From positions 224,370,260 through 224,434,259 of the forward strand of contig OZ020611.1 in the NCBI GenBank assembly GCA_963971575.1: a stretch of DNA of 64,000 nucleotides, written 5' to 3'. The notes below the pieces were generated by a model. That model was not told the DNA's origin. It made no database searches and was given only the letters and a program-made list of their open reading frames with translations. Position 1 is the first letter of the stretch. The number at the start of each line of letters is the position of its first letter. Positions 1 to 11,514 of the stretch are shown here, one piece after another. Source of the stretch: Liopterus haemorrhoidalis. Lineage: Eukaryota; Arthropoda; Insecta; Coleoptera; Dytiscidae. A program made the position numbers and the translations under genes.

Positions 1-760
1 AATATCTGATCATCGAAAAAAAAAAAAAATCTGATTAGGGTATCAAATGAAAGCCCTTAGTACGTGGATTAACGTTAAAAAATTTATTTCTACCAAATAA
101 CTTATTTTGAAGCGATTTTTTCCAAAATTGTGCAAACATTTTTTTGTCCCACATCCTCTGGCTCAGATGGTTTAAACTAAAAATCTGAAAAAAGTAATGT
201 ACATTGGTGTGAACCGGAATAGTACAACAGGAATTTTTGCATTTTGAATTTTTAAAAAGTTATGTAACACTATAAACCAGTACGCTTTCATAGTGCAATG
301 GTTAGCCCTCTCGCTTTCTAAGTTGCAAGCTAGGGTTCGCTTTCCGTCTGGAGATAATTTTATTTATTCAGCTGTTTTTTTTTTCAATTTTTTAAAATTC
401 TAGTTATATTTTGGCAAAAGTTGCAGTTAATTTTTAAAAGCGTAAATTTAATAACCAGTGGAAATTATAATTTAACTCTATGTTTCAATGTACACTAAAT
501 CAGAGGGGCGGAGCTTATGACTTAGAACTACCGATAGAAGTCATAGGCGCAGTTTTGAAAATCTTAATGATCCTTGTTATATATAAAAAAAATATTTATA
601 AACCTAAATAATGATATTAGGCATTCGAATTAAAATTAACAAAAAAAAATATTTTAACATAAAATTTGTTTTGGCATCCCAAATAATCATCATTCATTTA
701 CTAAATACCTGCGAAACACAGAAAAGTGTGAAAATTCACACTTCACATCAATTTTTTGTT
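1..760 (+). repeat. A-family element copy A1 (5' part cut by window edge)
   Basis: This is the right-hand three quarters of a ~1-kb interspersed element that also occurs at 10284-11356, 39333-40288 and 54573-55578. Shared landmarks in order are the GGTATCAAATGAAAGCCCTT block, a CCCACA..CT block, AACCGGAATAGTACAACAGG, a tRNA-like module (289-352), a GGGGCGGAGC block and the terminal hairpin GTGTGAAAATTCACAC followed by TTCACATCAATTTTT. The hairpin followed by a short tail is typical of Helitron/Helentron-type 3' ends. No protein is encoded, so the element is non-autonomous. Family membership is seen directly; the Helentron assignment is inference. Confidence 0.75.
289..352 (+). other. tRNA-like module inside A1
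   Basis: A box-like TAGTGCAATGGTTAGC (291-306) and B box-like GGGTTCGCTTTCC (333-345) lie about 30 bases apart, as in a tRNA gene's internal Pol III promoter. No complete cloverleaf or acceptor stem is visible, so this is not called a functional tRNA. It sits where A2, A3 and A4 carry other tRNA-like modules. Confidence 0.5.
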
Positions 761-958
761 TTGTAATCAATTGTTTCGAGTATTCATAGTTTTAGTTAAA
801 TAACAGATGTGTAATTAAAAATATACAAAAAATTCTGTTTGTTTAGTTCAATGTTTTATTCAATGTTTTTTCACCGATTTTTTTCGATAGTAAATCGTAC
901 TCAGTTCGCAGCGCTATCTACTCACTTTTTATTTTATACAGAGTATAGTCTGTAAAAT

Positions 959-2190
959 CCCACATACACTTTGATACAGGCAGCTCTGTGATGCCGCATC
1001 GCCGAATCGCCGCATCGCCGAAAAGATGCATGCATCGGCATCACGAGTGTTGGAGAGCCTGGATGCCGCCTCACAGATGCCGACGGCATGTTTCAACATG
1101 TGAAGGCTTACATAAATGTTTGTTTACAATTCTTAGGCGATTTTTTTAAAGCTATTGTAAACGATGGTCATCCATTCTTAAATAATTGTAATAATCTTTT
1201 GGTTCATTTATTCTTAATTCACTCATAACCGGCAATTAGAAGATACATTTTAACTAATTAAGCCAATTTTTACACTACTTCCTTTTTGATTTCTTTGATT
1301 TTTTAAATGACACATCAATTAAGGCAATTATCATTTGCAATGGTAAATCATTCATGTTTATAATTTATTCAATACAGGTGACAATGAAATAAACGTCGAG
1401 GTGTAAACTAAAGAAAGCTGTGTTCAACTGTCGACTCAATATTTTGCATCGAGGCTAACACTTATTCCCACAGCAAGAACAATTCCCACAGCAAGGTACA
1501 AAATTTCCCACAAATGGACAAAAATTCCCACAATGTAAAATTATGCAATTTTAAGTACAGCGTAACAAAGTGAATAGCAAAAAAAGTTGCCCCAATTATT
1601 TTGAAAGAGAAGAGGCAAAAAAGAAAAAAAAAATACGGTAACGAAAAAAATGAGTACAAGACATTCTTTACTGGTGTAAAGTGTGTGTCTTGTGAAGGTC
1701 TAGGTGTCGGTGTGTCACACGAAATTTTGTGCAGTTAATATCTTAAGCCTGGAAACTCGACCTAAAAACTAAAACTGCATTGAGAACTTCGTCGCCCATC
1801 CTGTTTCTTTTCTTTGTTTTGACGTAATTTATCAATGAAAATATTACAACTAAATGTAAAGAAACAAGGGAACTCCCAAAATATTGCATTAACAGTGTTG
1901 CCATAAGATAACACCTACACAGGACTCTATTACAAGTTCAAAAGTTATACGACACAGAAATTTAATGTATTTTTTCCTGTATTTGCACGACTTAATGCGC
2001 TCGGCCACTCCGTTGGCTCATTATTTCTATTAATATCAGAAAATTCTGAAATTTCCCACGATATTCAGATTTTTTACTTTTTTTTCCACAACACAAGAAA
2101 TAGTGCCTATTTTTTCATGCATCATGCCTATTTAATGATGCATCGGAATCGACGCCGTGAATCGATGCCTGCCTCAAAGTGTATGGGGGG
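959..2190. mobile_element. hAT-like non-autonomous element inserted in an older repeat
   Basis: The ends are inverted repeats: CCCACATACACTTTGA...CAGGCA on the left and, reverse-complemented, CCCCCCATACACTTTGAGGCAGGCA on the right, with GATGC/CATCG-rich subterminal DNA. The flanks (ACAGAGTATAGTCTGTAAA before; AAAGAAA..TATG..CTGTAGTAT..TCAAAAAT after) are contiguous at 5180-5240, which therefore represents the uninserted target. The target duplication is too decayed to give a clean 8-mer. No transposase is seen. Assignment to hAT rests on terminus style only. Confidence 0.55.
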
Positions 2191-2950
2191 TTTAAAGAAA
2201 TTATGAACCGTAGTATGATCAAAAATGAAAAAATCCTCATTTGGTCTTAGACTTACGATACCCTATCTTCAAATTCGTAACTAATAAATGCGCCCCTTAT
2301 ATGTCCAGTCCATTATTTATATAAAATTGTTCATACGTCCCATAATACGAGATTTAGAGCATGTATAGACAACCGCTTTAACATGACTGCATTGCGGTAC
2401 ACATACATAGCAGGCGTTTACACCACATTACATATCATATTTGCATAAAATATAACATAACATAATTTTGGCACAAAAACGTTAAAATAAACGATATGGA
2501 TAATAATGTAAAATTTATTAATGGAAATAAAGTTTAATAGCTCGAATCATCATAAATTTTACTCTTGAAAATTGATTTTTTTTTTATAAAATACTGTTTA
2601 CAAAAAATATTAAACACGTCGACGAGAAATATAAAACAGTGATGTGGAGTGTGAATTTTTTCATGGGCTGGGGTTTCGTAGATATTTATTACGGAATAAC
2701 ATTTTTAGTTCAAAATCACATCAATATTAAAAACTTCTAAAAAATTCTGACTCGTCGATTTATCGAAATAGTAAGGGCACAAAAAAATGTAATACCTTTA
2801 CAACACACAACAGTGTTCAGATAAGTCCGATTTACCAGTTAAATTAGTGTAGATTAAGCAGAAATTAAGTTAATTAACCTCACTTTTTGCATGAGATTAT
2901 TCCAATCGTGGTTTTAAAAAGTAGTTCAAACGCTCGATCGTCATTGTCTA
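2191..2950. other. No recognisable gene
   Basis: The first ~90 bases continue the repeat also seen at 5210-5290. 2637-2690 resembles a decayed A/B-family end (GTGGAGTGTGAATTTTTTCA). The rest is anonymous AT-rich DNA without convincing open frames. Confidence 0.5.
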
Positions 2951-3492
2951 AAGCGTGTTCTACATTATACAATTCTCATCAAATTTTCATACTTATTTCT
3001 TTGACTAGAACTTGTACTAGAAATAAATCAGTGAAATTGTACAGTGTAGAACACGGTATCTAGTCAAGGTCAACTTTATTCAAAACTAGATTTGATCCAA
3101 CTATTCTTGAAAACGCATCCAACTTGGAACTCGGTGCATGCGCAGTAGACACTTTTAACAATAGTACCAACATTAAAATTACGCTTGTAAATATTTTGTA
3201 TTACCACGTGTTTAATAGTGTTTTGTTGATCATTGGTTTGAATAAGCGAATATATAAATTGTGTTTTGTTCGTAAATCAGTAATTTTACAAATCTAATAG
3301 CTAGGTTATAAACACTTGACAAGATATGAATTATATTTTTATGTTGGTACTTTAAATGAACTGAAACACGTGTAAGAATTTCATTCTCTACCAAAAAATT
3401 GAAAAATAAATTGTATTAAAACTTTGACAACTTCTAGTTCAAAGAAAAAAGTTTAGAAAATTGATGAATAAAGTATAATGTAGAACACGCTT
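2951..3492. mobile_element. Long-TIR MITE
   Basis: The left end AAGCGTGTTCTACATTATAC and following ~65 bases recur inverted at the right end (to 3492), including a shared TTTCTTTGA.CTAGAA block. TA/TTAA-like flanks fit a TA-inserting family (Tc1/mariner), but the exact duplication is ambiguous. The interior has no transposase. Confidence 0.6.
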
Positions 3493-3754
3493 AAGTCTAT
3501 TTGTAGTTTTTAAAGTTATAGCTCAAAGCTGCGTTCAGAGATCTTAAATTACTCCACTGTCTATATACAGGATGTTAGGTAAATGTCCGGCACAATATTA
3601 AAGGCAGCATTGTTGGCCCATTTAGAGCTAAAAAGTCCTCAACCATTGTTGGATAAGATGCGTATATCGCTTGATAATCTATGCAGTACCACCGTTTAGG
3701 AACCACTAATATTTGTAATATTAATTAATTGTATAATTTTGTATAAATATCATA

Positions 3755-4555
3755 CAGCCTCCTCACTGAGCCGGCTCAGTACACTGACTGAAGTGACACG
3801 GTTCACCAAATTGAAATGAGCCAACTCACAGCTCACTGCATAGTTCAAGTTTCAAGGATACGATTGTTCGGGCGATTGTGAGCTGTGACCCGAGTGATCC
3901 GGATCTGGATCGATGTCATGTTGAACTTCGCAAGAATTCGGCTTGTAATGTATTATCATACAGTATATTTTGTCATCAATTTGTAGGGCAGTCTATTTGC
4001 AACTAATAGGCTTAGTCTGTATTTTCTTACAACCATACTATTTAAAAATATTAAAAATAATGCCCAAATACCAGATGTCCGATCTATAAGGGCAATAAAC
4101 ATCGCTATAAACTTAACACATCTGGTATAAAATACAGTAGCTACATAAAGTGAATCGTTTGTTTACTATTAACCCGGCAAAAATGTTAGATAATTCACTT
4201 CTATAGATTTTTATTTATTTAACTTGTTCATATAATGCAACGGCCAGTTGAGCGACGTTCTACCTACATATTGCAAACTAACAACCGTATTGAACTAACG
4301 ACCGACAACTGACCGACCTGTGTCTCGGGAACATGTTTACAGTTCATATAATGCAAGAGCCGGATGAGCGACGTTCTACCTACATACTGTAAACCAACAA
4401 CCTTATTGAACGGACGACCGACAAATGACCGAAAACTGACCGACCTGTGTCTCGGGAACACTTAGCCGGATCAATGAGCCGGCTCAGCAAACTGAACGAC
4501 CTCCACTGATTCGGTTCCGCAAACTGAGCCGAAATTCCCATCTCTACTTCCTACA
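3755..4555. repeat. Degraded GAGCCGGCTCA-rich element with tandem duplication
   Basis: GAGCCGGCTCAG occurs near both edges (3770 and 4478) in palindromic form, and the right edge ends CCCATCTCTA, a terminus style common in hAT MITEs. Inside, a 116-base unit starting GTTCATATAATGCAA is tandemly duplicated (4226-4341 and 4342-4460). The short minus-strand frame across it is only translation of the repeat. The left terminus was not found. Confidence 0.45.
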
Positions 4556-4795
4556 GTCTTTTTATTCAAGGCGTATAGTCTATTAATTTTAAAGCTGTGA
4601 ACGTACCTCAAAACTGTGCACTAATTTGTCACACAGAACGTTTCTATACTTTTCCGCGACACATATAAGTTAAATAATTTAAAACTAAGAAAATTAAAAC
4701 AGATTAGAGCTTAATTTAGAAGTCTGAATAGGGCTTTAATTCTGCTTTATTGTAAGTTATAAAATAAAATTAATACTTGGTATTTCTTGTTTCAG

Positions 4796-4833
4796 GTAAG
4801 CGCAGAGCTTTTTCAATGTTTTGGGTCTTTTAT
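4796..4833 (+). promoter_or_regulatory. Candidate recursive splice site or 38-nt exon
   Basis: A pyrimidine-rich tract ending TTCTTGTTTCAG (to 4795) is joined directly to GTAAGC. A strong donor GTAAGT follows at 4834 after TTTTAT. The juxtaposed acceptor-donor is the arrangement of recursive (ratchet) splice sites known from long insect introns, where a downstream donor helps define a transient exon. Read as an ordinary exon it would hold 12 codons in one frame. A near-copy of this arrangement lies at 54194. Function is inferred from signals alone. Confidence 0.4.
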
Positions 4834-5300
4834 GTAAGTAATAAATTTTAATATTTACTTGTAAAGTTAATTAAGTAACGTTTCTTAACCGTGACTTGGA
4901 AGTTTTAGATATTACATCTCGTAAAATAATATTGTTTTATATTAAGATGAATGGAACAGTCGTAAAGTAAACAGTCCTTTGAAATTTTGACAATTAAACT
5001 CGGAATATTAATACGTAGAACTGAGTTAAATAAAGTGCGTATTTTGTGTCATGTGTGCTGTGCTATCTAATGCTGTAAATTGTGATATGAAAACACATAC
5101 GCCAAAATTTAAAAAGATAATTTTTGTTTAATGTATATTACATATGCGCACGAAATATGACTTATGCTTATTTGACACAGAGTATAGTCTGTAAAGAAAG
5201 TATGGACTGTAGTATAATCAAAAATAGAAAAATCCTCATTTGTTCGTAGACTTAAGAATCCCTTTCTTCAAATTCGTTCAATATAATAATATATAGATAT
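4834..5300. other. Intron-like sequence with older repeat J
   Basis: No gene is seen. 5177-5290 is the uninterrupted version of the repeat that is split by the element at 959-2190. Confidence 0.5.
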
Positions 5301-6700
5301 TAATAAAATTGTAGGCTGTCTGTTTTTCTTTCTTTTTTTCCAACTCATATTTGGTTTCTGCACGTTTTAGATTATTATAAGACAAAATCCGCAAAAAAAT
5401 CAATTTTTGTCTGTCTGTCGGAGATTCACGCTAAAACGGCTGGACATATTTTTAGTCGGCAGGATCACATTTCATCGGCTTTGAGCCTTTTTGTGATTGT
5501 CTTTTTTTACTTTTTTTGCCGTAATTTTCAAAACTTTAGACCGTATGTTAAAAGTGACCATATATTTGTTGTCTAAGGCCTAAAATGTATAAGTACACCG
5601 AGTATCAACAAATTACAAAAAAATATTTTGTAATAAGATATTGAAATTTTGATCAAAAATTTTTTGTCTCCCAGTTTAGTTAAAATTAAGTTTTAAGCTA
5701 ATTTTGGAGTCAGGTTTATTAAAAAAATATTTAAAAAATTCATGCTTCCGTAGATTTTGAGTTAGAGCCGATTTTGGTCAGTTTTTTGCCTATAATTCCA
5801 AAACTTTTGCCTAAACTTCAAAATGGATTTTATTGATCTATGACCAAAAATACATATTTATACCAATTTTCAATAAAATCGGAAACAAAAATTTTTTGCT
5901 TAAAAATCACGATTTTTTAAAGGTCTACCCCTTAGGTTTTTTTCGATTTTGGGCCATTTATAGGATTTATCAAAAATTCCAAAAAATGAAAAATTTTCAA
6001 AATTCTTTTGTTTCAAAATTTGATTACAAGTCAATTAGGACATCAAGATTTCAAAAATTTCAACCACAGATCTTTATCGCATTTCGTTTTTGAGATACGT
6101 CCATGCGAAGATGAAAATTTCTGTAACTCACGCCATATTAAAATTTGTCATAATTTTAAAATACGGAAAACAAATAAGGCCTCAAATTTTTTCTAGACTA
6201 TATAAACTACGAAGTATCCAAAAATTCTAACCTCAGGTCGTTTTCTCTAATCGTTTTAAAGTTGTGTTTTTTTTAATTCACAATTTTCACAAATAATTTA
6301 AATTATGCTATTAAAAAAATTGTCATAATCTCAAAACGAGTTAAACGATTAAAGCCCGAAATTTTTTCTAAACTAAATAGATTTCAACCACAGGTCGCTA
6401 TCTCTAACCGTTTTAGAGTTGTGCTTTTTTTAATTCACAGTTTACACAGATAATGTAAATTGTGTTATTGAAAAAAATTTAATCTCAAAACGATTTAAAC
6501 GACTAAAACGCAATTTTTTTTGTCTATTGTCCGGAAAACCAATTGTCCTGAAAAGGTTGCGGTTGTTTTGAAACAAATGTGATTTAAATAATGTTTTTTT
6601 TCCTGAACTTTTTGAAGCTATACATGCAACTAGATTTTTTGAATTTTTTTCTTTCAATTTTATTTTATTAAATTCTAAAGAAGAAATTGATATTTTTTGG
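5300..6700. repeat. AT-rich block with ~175-base diverged tandem units
   Basis: Units starting near 6179 and 6353 share AAATTTTTTCTA.ACTA, a CC.CAGGTCG block and a CTCAAAACGA.TTAAACGA block; a weaker third unit precedes them near 6064. A short GTCTGTCTGTCGG array at 5407 and the following AAACGGCTGGAC recall the heads of the A/B families. Short frames on both strands are low-complexity and not believed. Confidence 0.45.
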
Positions 6701-7445
6701 AACAATTCCAGCGGAATACAGATTTTATTTTAATATAACATAAAAGTTTTTGTATCAAAATTTTAATATCATAAATTTTATATCACAAAATCTATATTTA
6801 AAAGATATTTTACATAATTCAGTATTTTTCACATGTGAAAAAAAATGTATATTTCATGTTTTTTTTCGAAAACTTTTCTCGATATCTGTCTCCACATATT
6901 TAAAGTTTTCAAACTTTAAAAAGTTTAAATCTGACTTTTTCTTCTCCATATCGCATACACTTTATGGTATTAAAGAAAATATATAAGATTTTCTTTAATA
7001 TTAAATGTTTACTATGGAAATTAAATGTTATATTGAAGTAGATTTTATCTCTCATTAAAAAGTTTGTTAAAAACGTAGGCAAAGAAAAAAAAAATCATCA
7101 AGTTTATTCAACTTAATTTATTTTTCTGTAAATATATGCACAGATTTTATTTGTTTACTTGTAATTATTTTGAAATGATTTAAAAAATTTCATTATTTAA
7201 AACAGTGCCCTTAAAATGTTTCACGCAGAAGTATTTTACGCAATTTAAAGAATATTTAAAGAGGAGAATACAGTTTTTCTTAATTTTTCATATTATTTAC
7301 GAAAATAAAATAGGATTTTTTTATTTGGTTGAACAGAAAAAAAGCTCTATTCGATATTATCATAACTGAGAACCTTTGTAAATTCACCATAAAAAATGCC
7401 CCTAGAAAGTGCACACTAAAATCACTTAATGTTTTAATTTTGGAA
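6701..7445. other. Anonymous AT-rich DNA
   Basis: Nothing recognisable is seen; the short frames are rich in Phe, Lys and Asn as expected by chance at this base composition. Confidence 0.4.
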
Positions 7446-7769
7446 GTTATGAGTAGGGTTGTACATCGAAGGCAAAACATCGATGTTTAACATCGATGTT
7501 AGCATCGGCGCCTTAATATCGATGTTGAAAAAACATCGAAGGAAAAACATCGATGTATCGGAAACATCGATGTTTTATTAATATAAAAAAAAGCTATTTA
7601 TTTATATTATATAGGTTTTATTTAATAATGTGAAGATAAAATACGAAAAAAGTAACATATAATACACAAAAAGCATTTATTATATTTTGAAATAGAAATA
7701 TTCCTTTTTAATAGTAATTAATTTCACATTAACATTATTATACCCAATATAAAAATCCTAATTTGTACC

Positions 7770-7952
7770 TACAGTCTATTCCAAACGATTAGGCGGAACT
7801 AACCGCAATTTTCATTTTTGTAATTTGTCATTTGATATTTTTTTATATATTGAAGTTGACTTTTCCTGAACAAAATGATCAAAAGCTTCAATCAATCGGT
7901 AAAAGTAACTAGAATTTAAAATCTAATTCCGCCTAAACCAAAGGAACAGACC
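7770..7952 (+). mobile_element. Small TA-flanked MITE, copy 1
   Basis: Imperfect terminal repeats: CAGTCTATTCCAAACG.TTAGGCGGAA on the left and, inverted, AGGTCTGTTCCTTTGGTTTAGGCGGAA on the right, flanked by TA. A second copy lies inverted 140 bases downstream and a third at 18972-19143. Size and TA flanks suggest a mariner-type MITE. Confidence 0.65.
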
Positions 7953-8092
7953 TTACTAGGTTTACATTTCTAAAATGAAATATTGGATTTTATTACAATA
8001 CTAATATAGTAATCTTAATGTTAATTTTATATTATTTAACATAAAAATAACACTGTCATAGACAATTATTTATATACTTTTTTAAGTTGAAA

Positions 8093-8240
8093 TAAAGTCT
8101 GTTCCTTTGGTTTAGGCGGAACTAGATTTTCAATTCTAGTTACTTTTACCGATTAATTGAAGCTTTTGATCATTTTGTTCAGGAAAAGCCAACTTCAATA
8201 TATAAAAAAATAGCTAATGACAACTTACAAAAAAAGGGAT
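8093..8240 (-). mobile_element. Small TA-type MITE, copy 2 (truncated)
   Basis: This is an inverted relative of 7770-7952 starting AGTCTGTTCCTTTGGTTTAGGCGGAA. It keeps the ACTTTTACCGATTAATTGAAG and CATTTTGTTCAGGAAAAG blocks but loses the far end within the host element. Confidence 0.6.
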
Positions 8241-8974
8241 TGGAGGAATAACAACTGGGAAAGTGTCAACAAGACTCAAAAAGAAAAAGTGTGTTGGCGT
8301 CATTGGTCGTTCGCATTGTTTGCAAAAATTAGAAGTTTCTTCTTATTTTTTCGTATTCTGCTAACTGCTAAGAAGAATAAGAACTAACATTATTAGTATT
8401 GTTATATCACAAGAAAAATTTATTTTTTAAGATTCCAGCGCCTCCAGCGGTAGTTTCTGAATTTCAAAGTTTAAACATCGACACCGGTAGTAGACATCGA
8501 TGTTTTATCGATACTGTCGTCAGCTAACCATCGATGGTAAAAACATCGATGTTTTTAAAACATACATCGATGTTTTCGATACATCGATGTTTTTTCCCAT
8601 CCCTAGTTATGAGCCAATATTAAAAACCGGAAAATTTACAGCTTCGTTCATATCTAGTAGCCTATGTATTTTTTTAGGAGGACAAAAACATCGTTAAAAC
8701 GGTCTCTCATTGCCCAACTTTGGTCTACTTTAAGCGACCACGTATTTCTTACCGTTCTGGAGATCCCCATGCTTAACAAGTTATTTGGGACACATTTTAA
8801 ATGAGTTATCAAGGTCCAGCAAGGTAGTTCTACAATGAAACTTGTTTTTGTAATTGTTTTTCGTTTAACCCTCTTGTTCCTAGTGGTTCCACCGAGAAAC
8901 CACTTTTCAAAAAATATATTACAAGATATCCAGTGGCGATGTCATAAAACACCGATTCCAAGTTCCACCCTTAA

Positions 8975-9669
8975 GGGTGCGCACAACCGTACAGTTTCCT
9001 ATACAAGACTAACAACCTGAAATAAAATTAGTAACAATCTATACATCAAAATTTTCAGCGAATTTTCATCTACCTAATAGGATACTTTTAACTGTCAAAA
9101 GAACTGTCATGTAATTGTAAATACTACCTAAATTGTAGCTAAAGCTTCATTCTACAAATATGTTTGGAGATAATTTGTTCTATTGTGAAAATTACTTATA
9201 GTTATTGTACTTGGTAATCTACTTTTGCCACCACCTCGAATCTGCCGCGGTTCTCAATATGCGTGCGCCAGATAAAAATGTTTCATTTTATGTAAATAAT
9301 ACTTGTTTCAAGTGGCATTTCATTATCATCAAGTATAATATTTTTCGACGAAGGCTCTAAACTATAAACAATCATATCGAAAAAAATATTAACGTATTAT
9401 TTGAACATTTCTACACAAAACTATATAAATATAAAAATTATTTGAAACCCACAAATATATTTAAAAAATTACAGAACATTGTTTTGTAATACCTATTATT
9501 AAGTTATTTAGCAATAACATTTTTACAATAATTTTTTCTACAATCAATAATATCCTATTAGATAGATAAAAATTTTGTGCAAAATTTGATGTATAGATTG
9601 TCACTAATTTTATTTCAGATTGTTAGTTTTGTATAAGAAACTAATAATCTCTGGGGGTTGTACGTAGCA
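8975..9669. mobile_element. TTAA-flanked long-TIR MITE (piggyBac-like)
   Basis: TTAA lies at both ends (8971-8974, 9670-9673). The ends are inverted repeats of ~120 bases sharing ACTAACAA.CTGAAATAAAA, TTAGT.ACAATCTATACATC and TCTA.CTAATAGGATA. The outermost bases differ more (GGGTGCGCACAACC versus TGCTACGTACAACC). TTAA target choice is characteristic of piggyBac. A lone left end of the same family starts at 26234 and an inner right-end fragment lies at 28885-28935. Confidence 0.65.
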
Positions 9670-9974
9670 TTAAGGGTTGAAAAGGTGTAAAATGTGTTTT
9701 CATGGATTTCCCAGTATTTGTTACGTTTGATGAGATAACGACTAAGTTTATGCTTACAAAGGTTACGCAAACACATGTTTAGAAACATAATAGGATTTTA
9801 TCCTAATCATCCCCTAAAGGGGCGAATCTAGATTCTAGGCGAGGCACAGTCTTGAGGAAGGAATACTTCTCACATGAGCAGTTCCACGTGGCCTGCTCTC
9901 AAGTGTGCAGAAGGCTAGGCTTTTCTGATCATTTTTTATTGCCCAATTATTAACTACTATAAAATAATTCTTAC

Positions 9975-10253
9975 CTTTCTTTAAATACTGTTTTATCAAC
10001 CAGTCTAGCTCTGGGTATAAGTTGACTTCTTCTGCGCTCCGGATGTCCTGGTATATCTAGCCTGGTGAACACGTCCTCTCCAGCAACAGCTAGTGAGCGG
10101 CATCTCCTCAGAGGCTTCTTAGATCCAGTAACTGAACCGCCATCCTTGGAAAGGATATCAGATGGTGGAGGTACTGTAGAAACGTCGTTCAAGGAGCCTA
10201 GTTGCTGACGATGTTTGCGAGTATAGGTCCGATTTCGACACTCTAAAGAAGAT
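9975..10253 (-). CDS. Host protein-coding exon, product unknown
   Basis: On the minus strand a pyrimidine-rich acceptor TTCTCTTCTTTCAG precedes the block, and the donor GTAAGA follows AAAGAAAG. Between them 279 bases (a multiple of three) are open in one frame, starting in a split codon. The peptide is Ser/Arg/Pro-rich and not of transposon type: [15 protein letters not shown] near the start, then [35 protein letters not shown] and [12 protein letters not shown] at the end. RRCRS and ERRRSQ look like basophilic-kinase sites. Base composition is clearly less AT-rich than the surroundings. I do not recognise the protein. Neighbouring exons were not found. The A2 element ends only ~30 bases upstream of the acceptor. 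Confidence 0.75.
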
Positions 10254-10283
10254 CTGAAAGAAGAGAATAGTGAAGATTATATT

Positions 10284-11266
10284 AAAAAAATTGATGTGAA
10301 GTGTGAATTTTCACACATTTCAGGGTTTTGCAGGTATTTAGTAAGTGAATAATGATTATTTGGGATGCCAAAACAAATTTTATATCAAAATATTTTTTTA
10401 TGAATTTTAAATCAAATGCCTACTACCATTATTTAACTTTTTAAAGATGTGCAGTATGTTTTTTTTATATATCAAGGTTCATTAAGATTTTGAAAATTGC
10501 GCCTATGGCTTCCATTGGTTGTTTTTAGTCATAGCTCCTCCCCTTTGATTTTCGTGTCAAATATATAATTAAATTATAATTTCAACAATTTCCACTGGCT
10601 ATTAAAAATTAAATGCAACAATTGCCAAAATATAATTAAAATTTTGAAAAAATAATTCATACAATGTAAAAATGCAAAAAAAAAAATAAAAAATAATATT
10701 GTCTCCTCACGTAGGACTTGAACATGAGTTCGAATATGAATTCTTGGACAGAACGCTAGTATCTTAGCCACTGCACCAAGAAACACGTTACTGTTTAGCG
10801 TATTATATAACTATAAGTTGTCAACATTATTAGCAAAAAAACACAAAAAATGCTTTTTTTTTCCAAAAACATAATCTGATCAAAAATTCCTGTTGAACTA
10901 TTCCGGTTCACACCAATGTACATTACTTAGAATTTTTTCAGATTTTTAGTTTAAACCATCTGGGCTACAGGGTGTGGGACAAAAATTTGTTTGCACAATA
11001 TTGGCAAAAATCGCTTCAAAATAATTTATTTTGCAAAAATAAAAATTTGATCGTTAATCCACGTACCAAGGGCTTTCATTTGATACCCTACTCAGAATTA
11101 AAAAAAAATATATTTTTTTTTTGATGAGCACATATTTGTTTATATTTTTAGGGGGATATGTTTTTTAGATGTTTTAGTATTTTTCCTATGTGCGGGTCAA
11201 AGAGTTGTATAAGCATGCCAAATTTCAACTCTCTAGGTTTAGCCGTTTGGCTACAATTTTTACCGA

Positions 11267-11304
<38 letters not shown>

Positions 11305-11356
11305 GACAAAATGACGGTATAAGGGTTTTTTGGTCATACCTACAAAACCCTAAAAA
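10284..11356 (-). repeat. A-family element copy A2 (complete)
   Basis: This is the full-length copy on the minus strand. The tail hairpin GTGTGAATTTTCACAC lies at 10301-10316, the tRNA-like module at 10702-10790, the GACA array at 11263-11302, and the head near 11330-11356 reads, on the minus strand, AGGGTTTTGTAGGTATGACC. AGGGTTTT.CAGGTAT recurs inverted just inside the hairpin end, so the element has subterminal inverted repeats plus a hairpin at one end and a tetranucleotide array at the other. No coding capacity. Confidence 0.8.
10702..10790 (-). other. tRNA-like module inside A2
   Basis: On the minus strand: A box-like TGGTGCAGTGGCTAAG (about 10763-10778) and B box-like TGTTCAAGTCC (10714-10724), spaced as in a tRNA gene. 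Acceptor-stem pairing is not evident. It aligns poorly with the modules of A1, A3 and A4 outside the two boxes. Confidence 0.5.
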
Positions 11357-11514
11357 TCAAACAATTAACGATAATTAGTGTATAATAATGAAATTGAATA
11401 AATAGTAAGCTGATTACGATGGATAGTTCACATAGAAAGAATAGCAGATGTAGATCCAACCAGATAATTATAAAGCACGATACATGGATCAGATCAAAAA
11501 ATACCTCCAAGGAT

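Larger units (their letters stand above)
7454..8605. mobile_element. hAT-type CATCGATG element with perfect 8-bp target duplication
   Basis: The element begins TAGGGTTGTACATCGA and ends ACATCGATG..CCCATCCCTA. It is flanked by GTTATGAG on both sides (7446-7453 and 8606-8613), the 8-bp duplication expected of hAT transposons. Both ends carry clusters of CATCGATGTTTT, probable transposase-binding repeats, in both orientations. The interior holds two inverted copies of a smaller MITE (7770-7952 and 8093-8240) and no intact transposase, so mobility would need a transposase in trans. Confidence 0.8.

Noticed and set aside
1440..1520. CRISPR-like array of TTCCCACA words spaced ~18-20 bases
   Set aside because: The repeats are only 8 bases and imperfect, in an insect-type genome; more likely subterminal sites of the surrounding hAT-like element.
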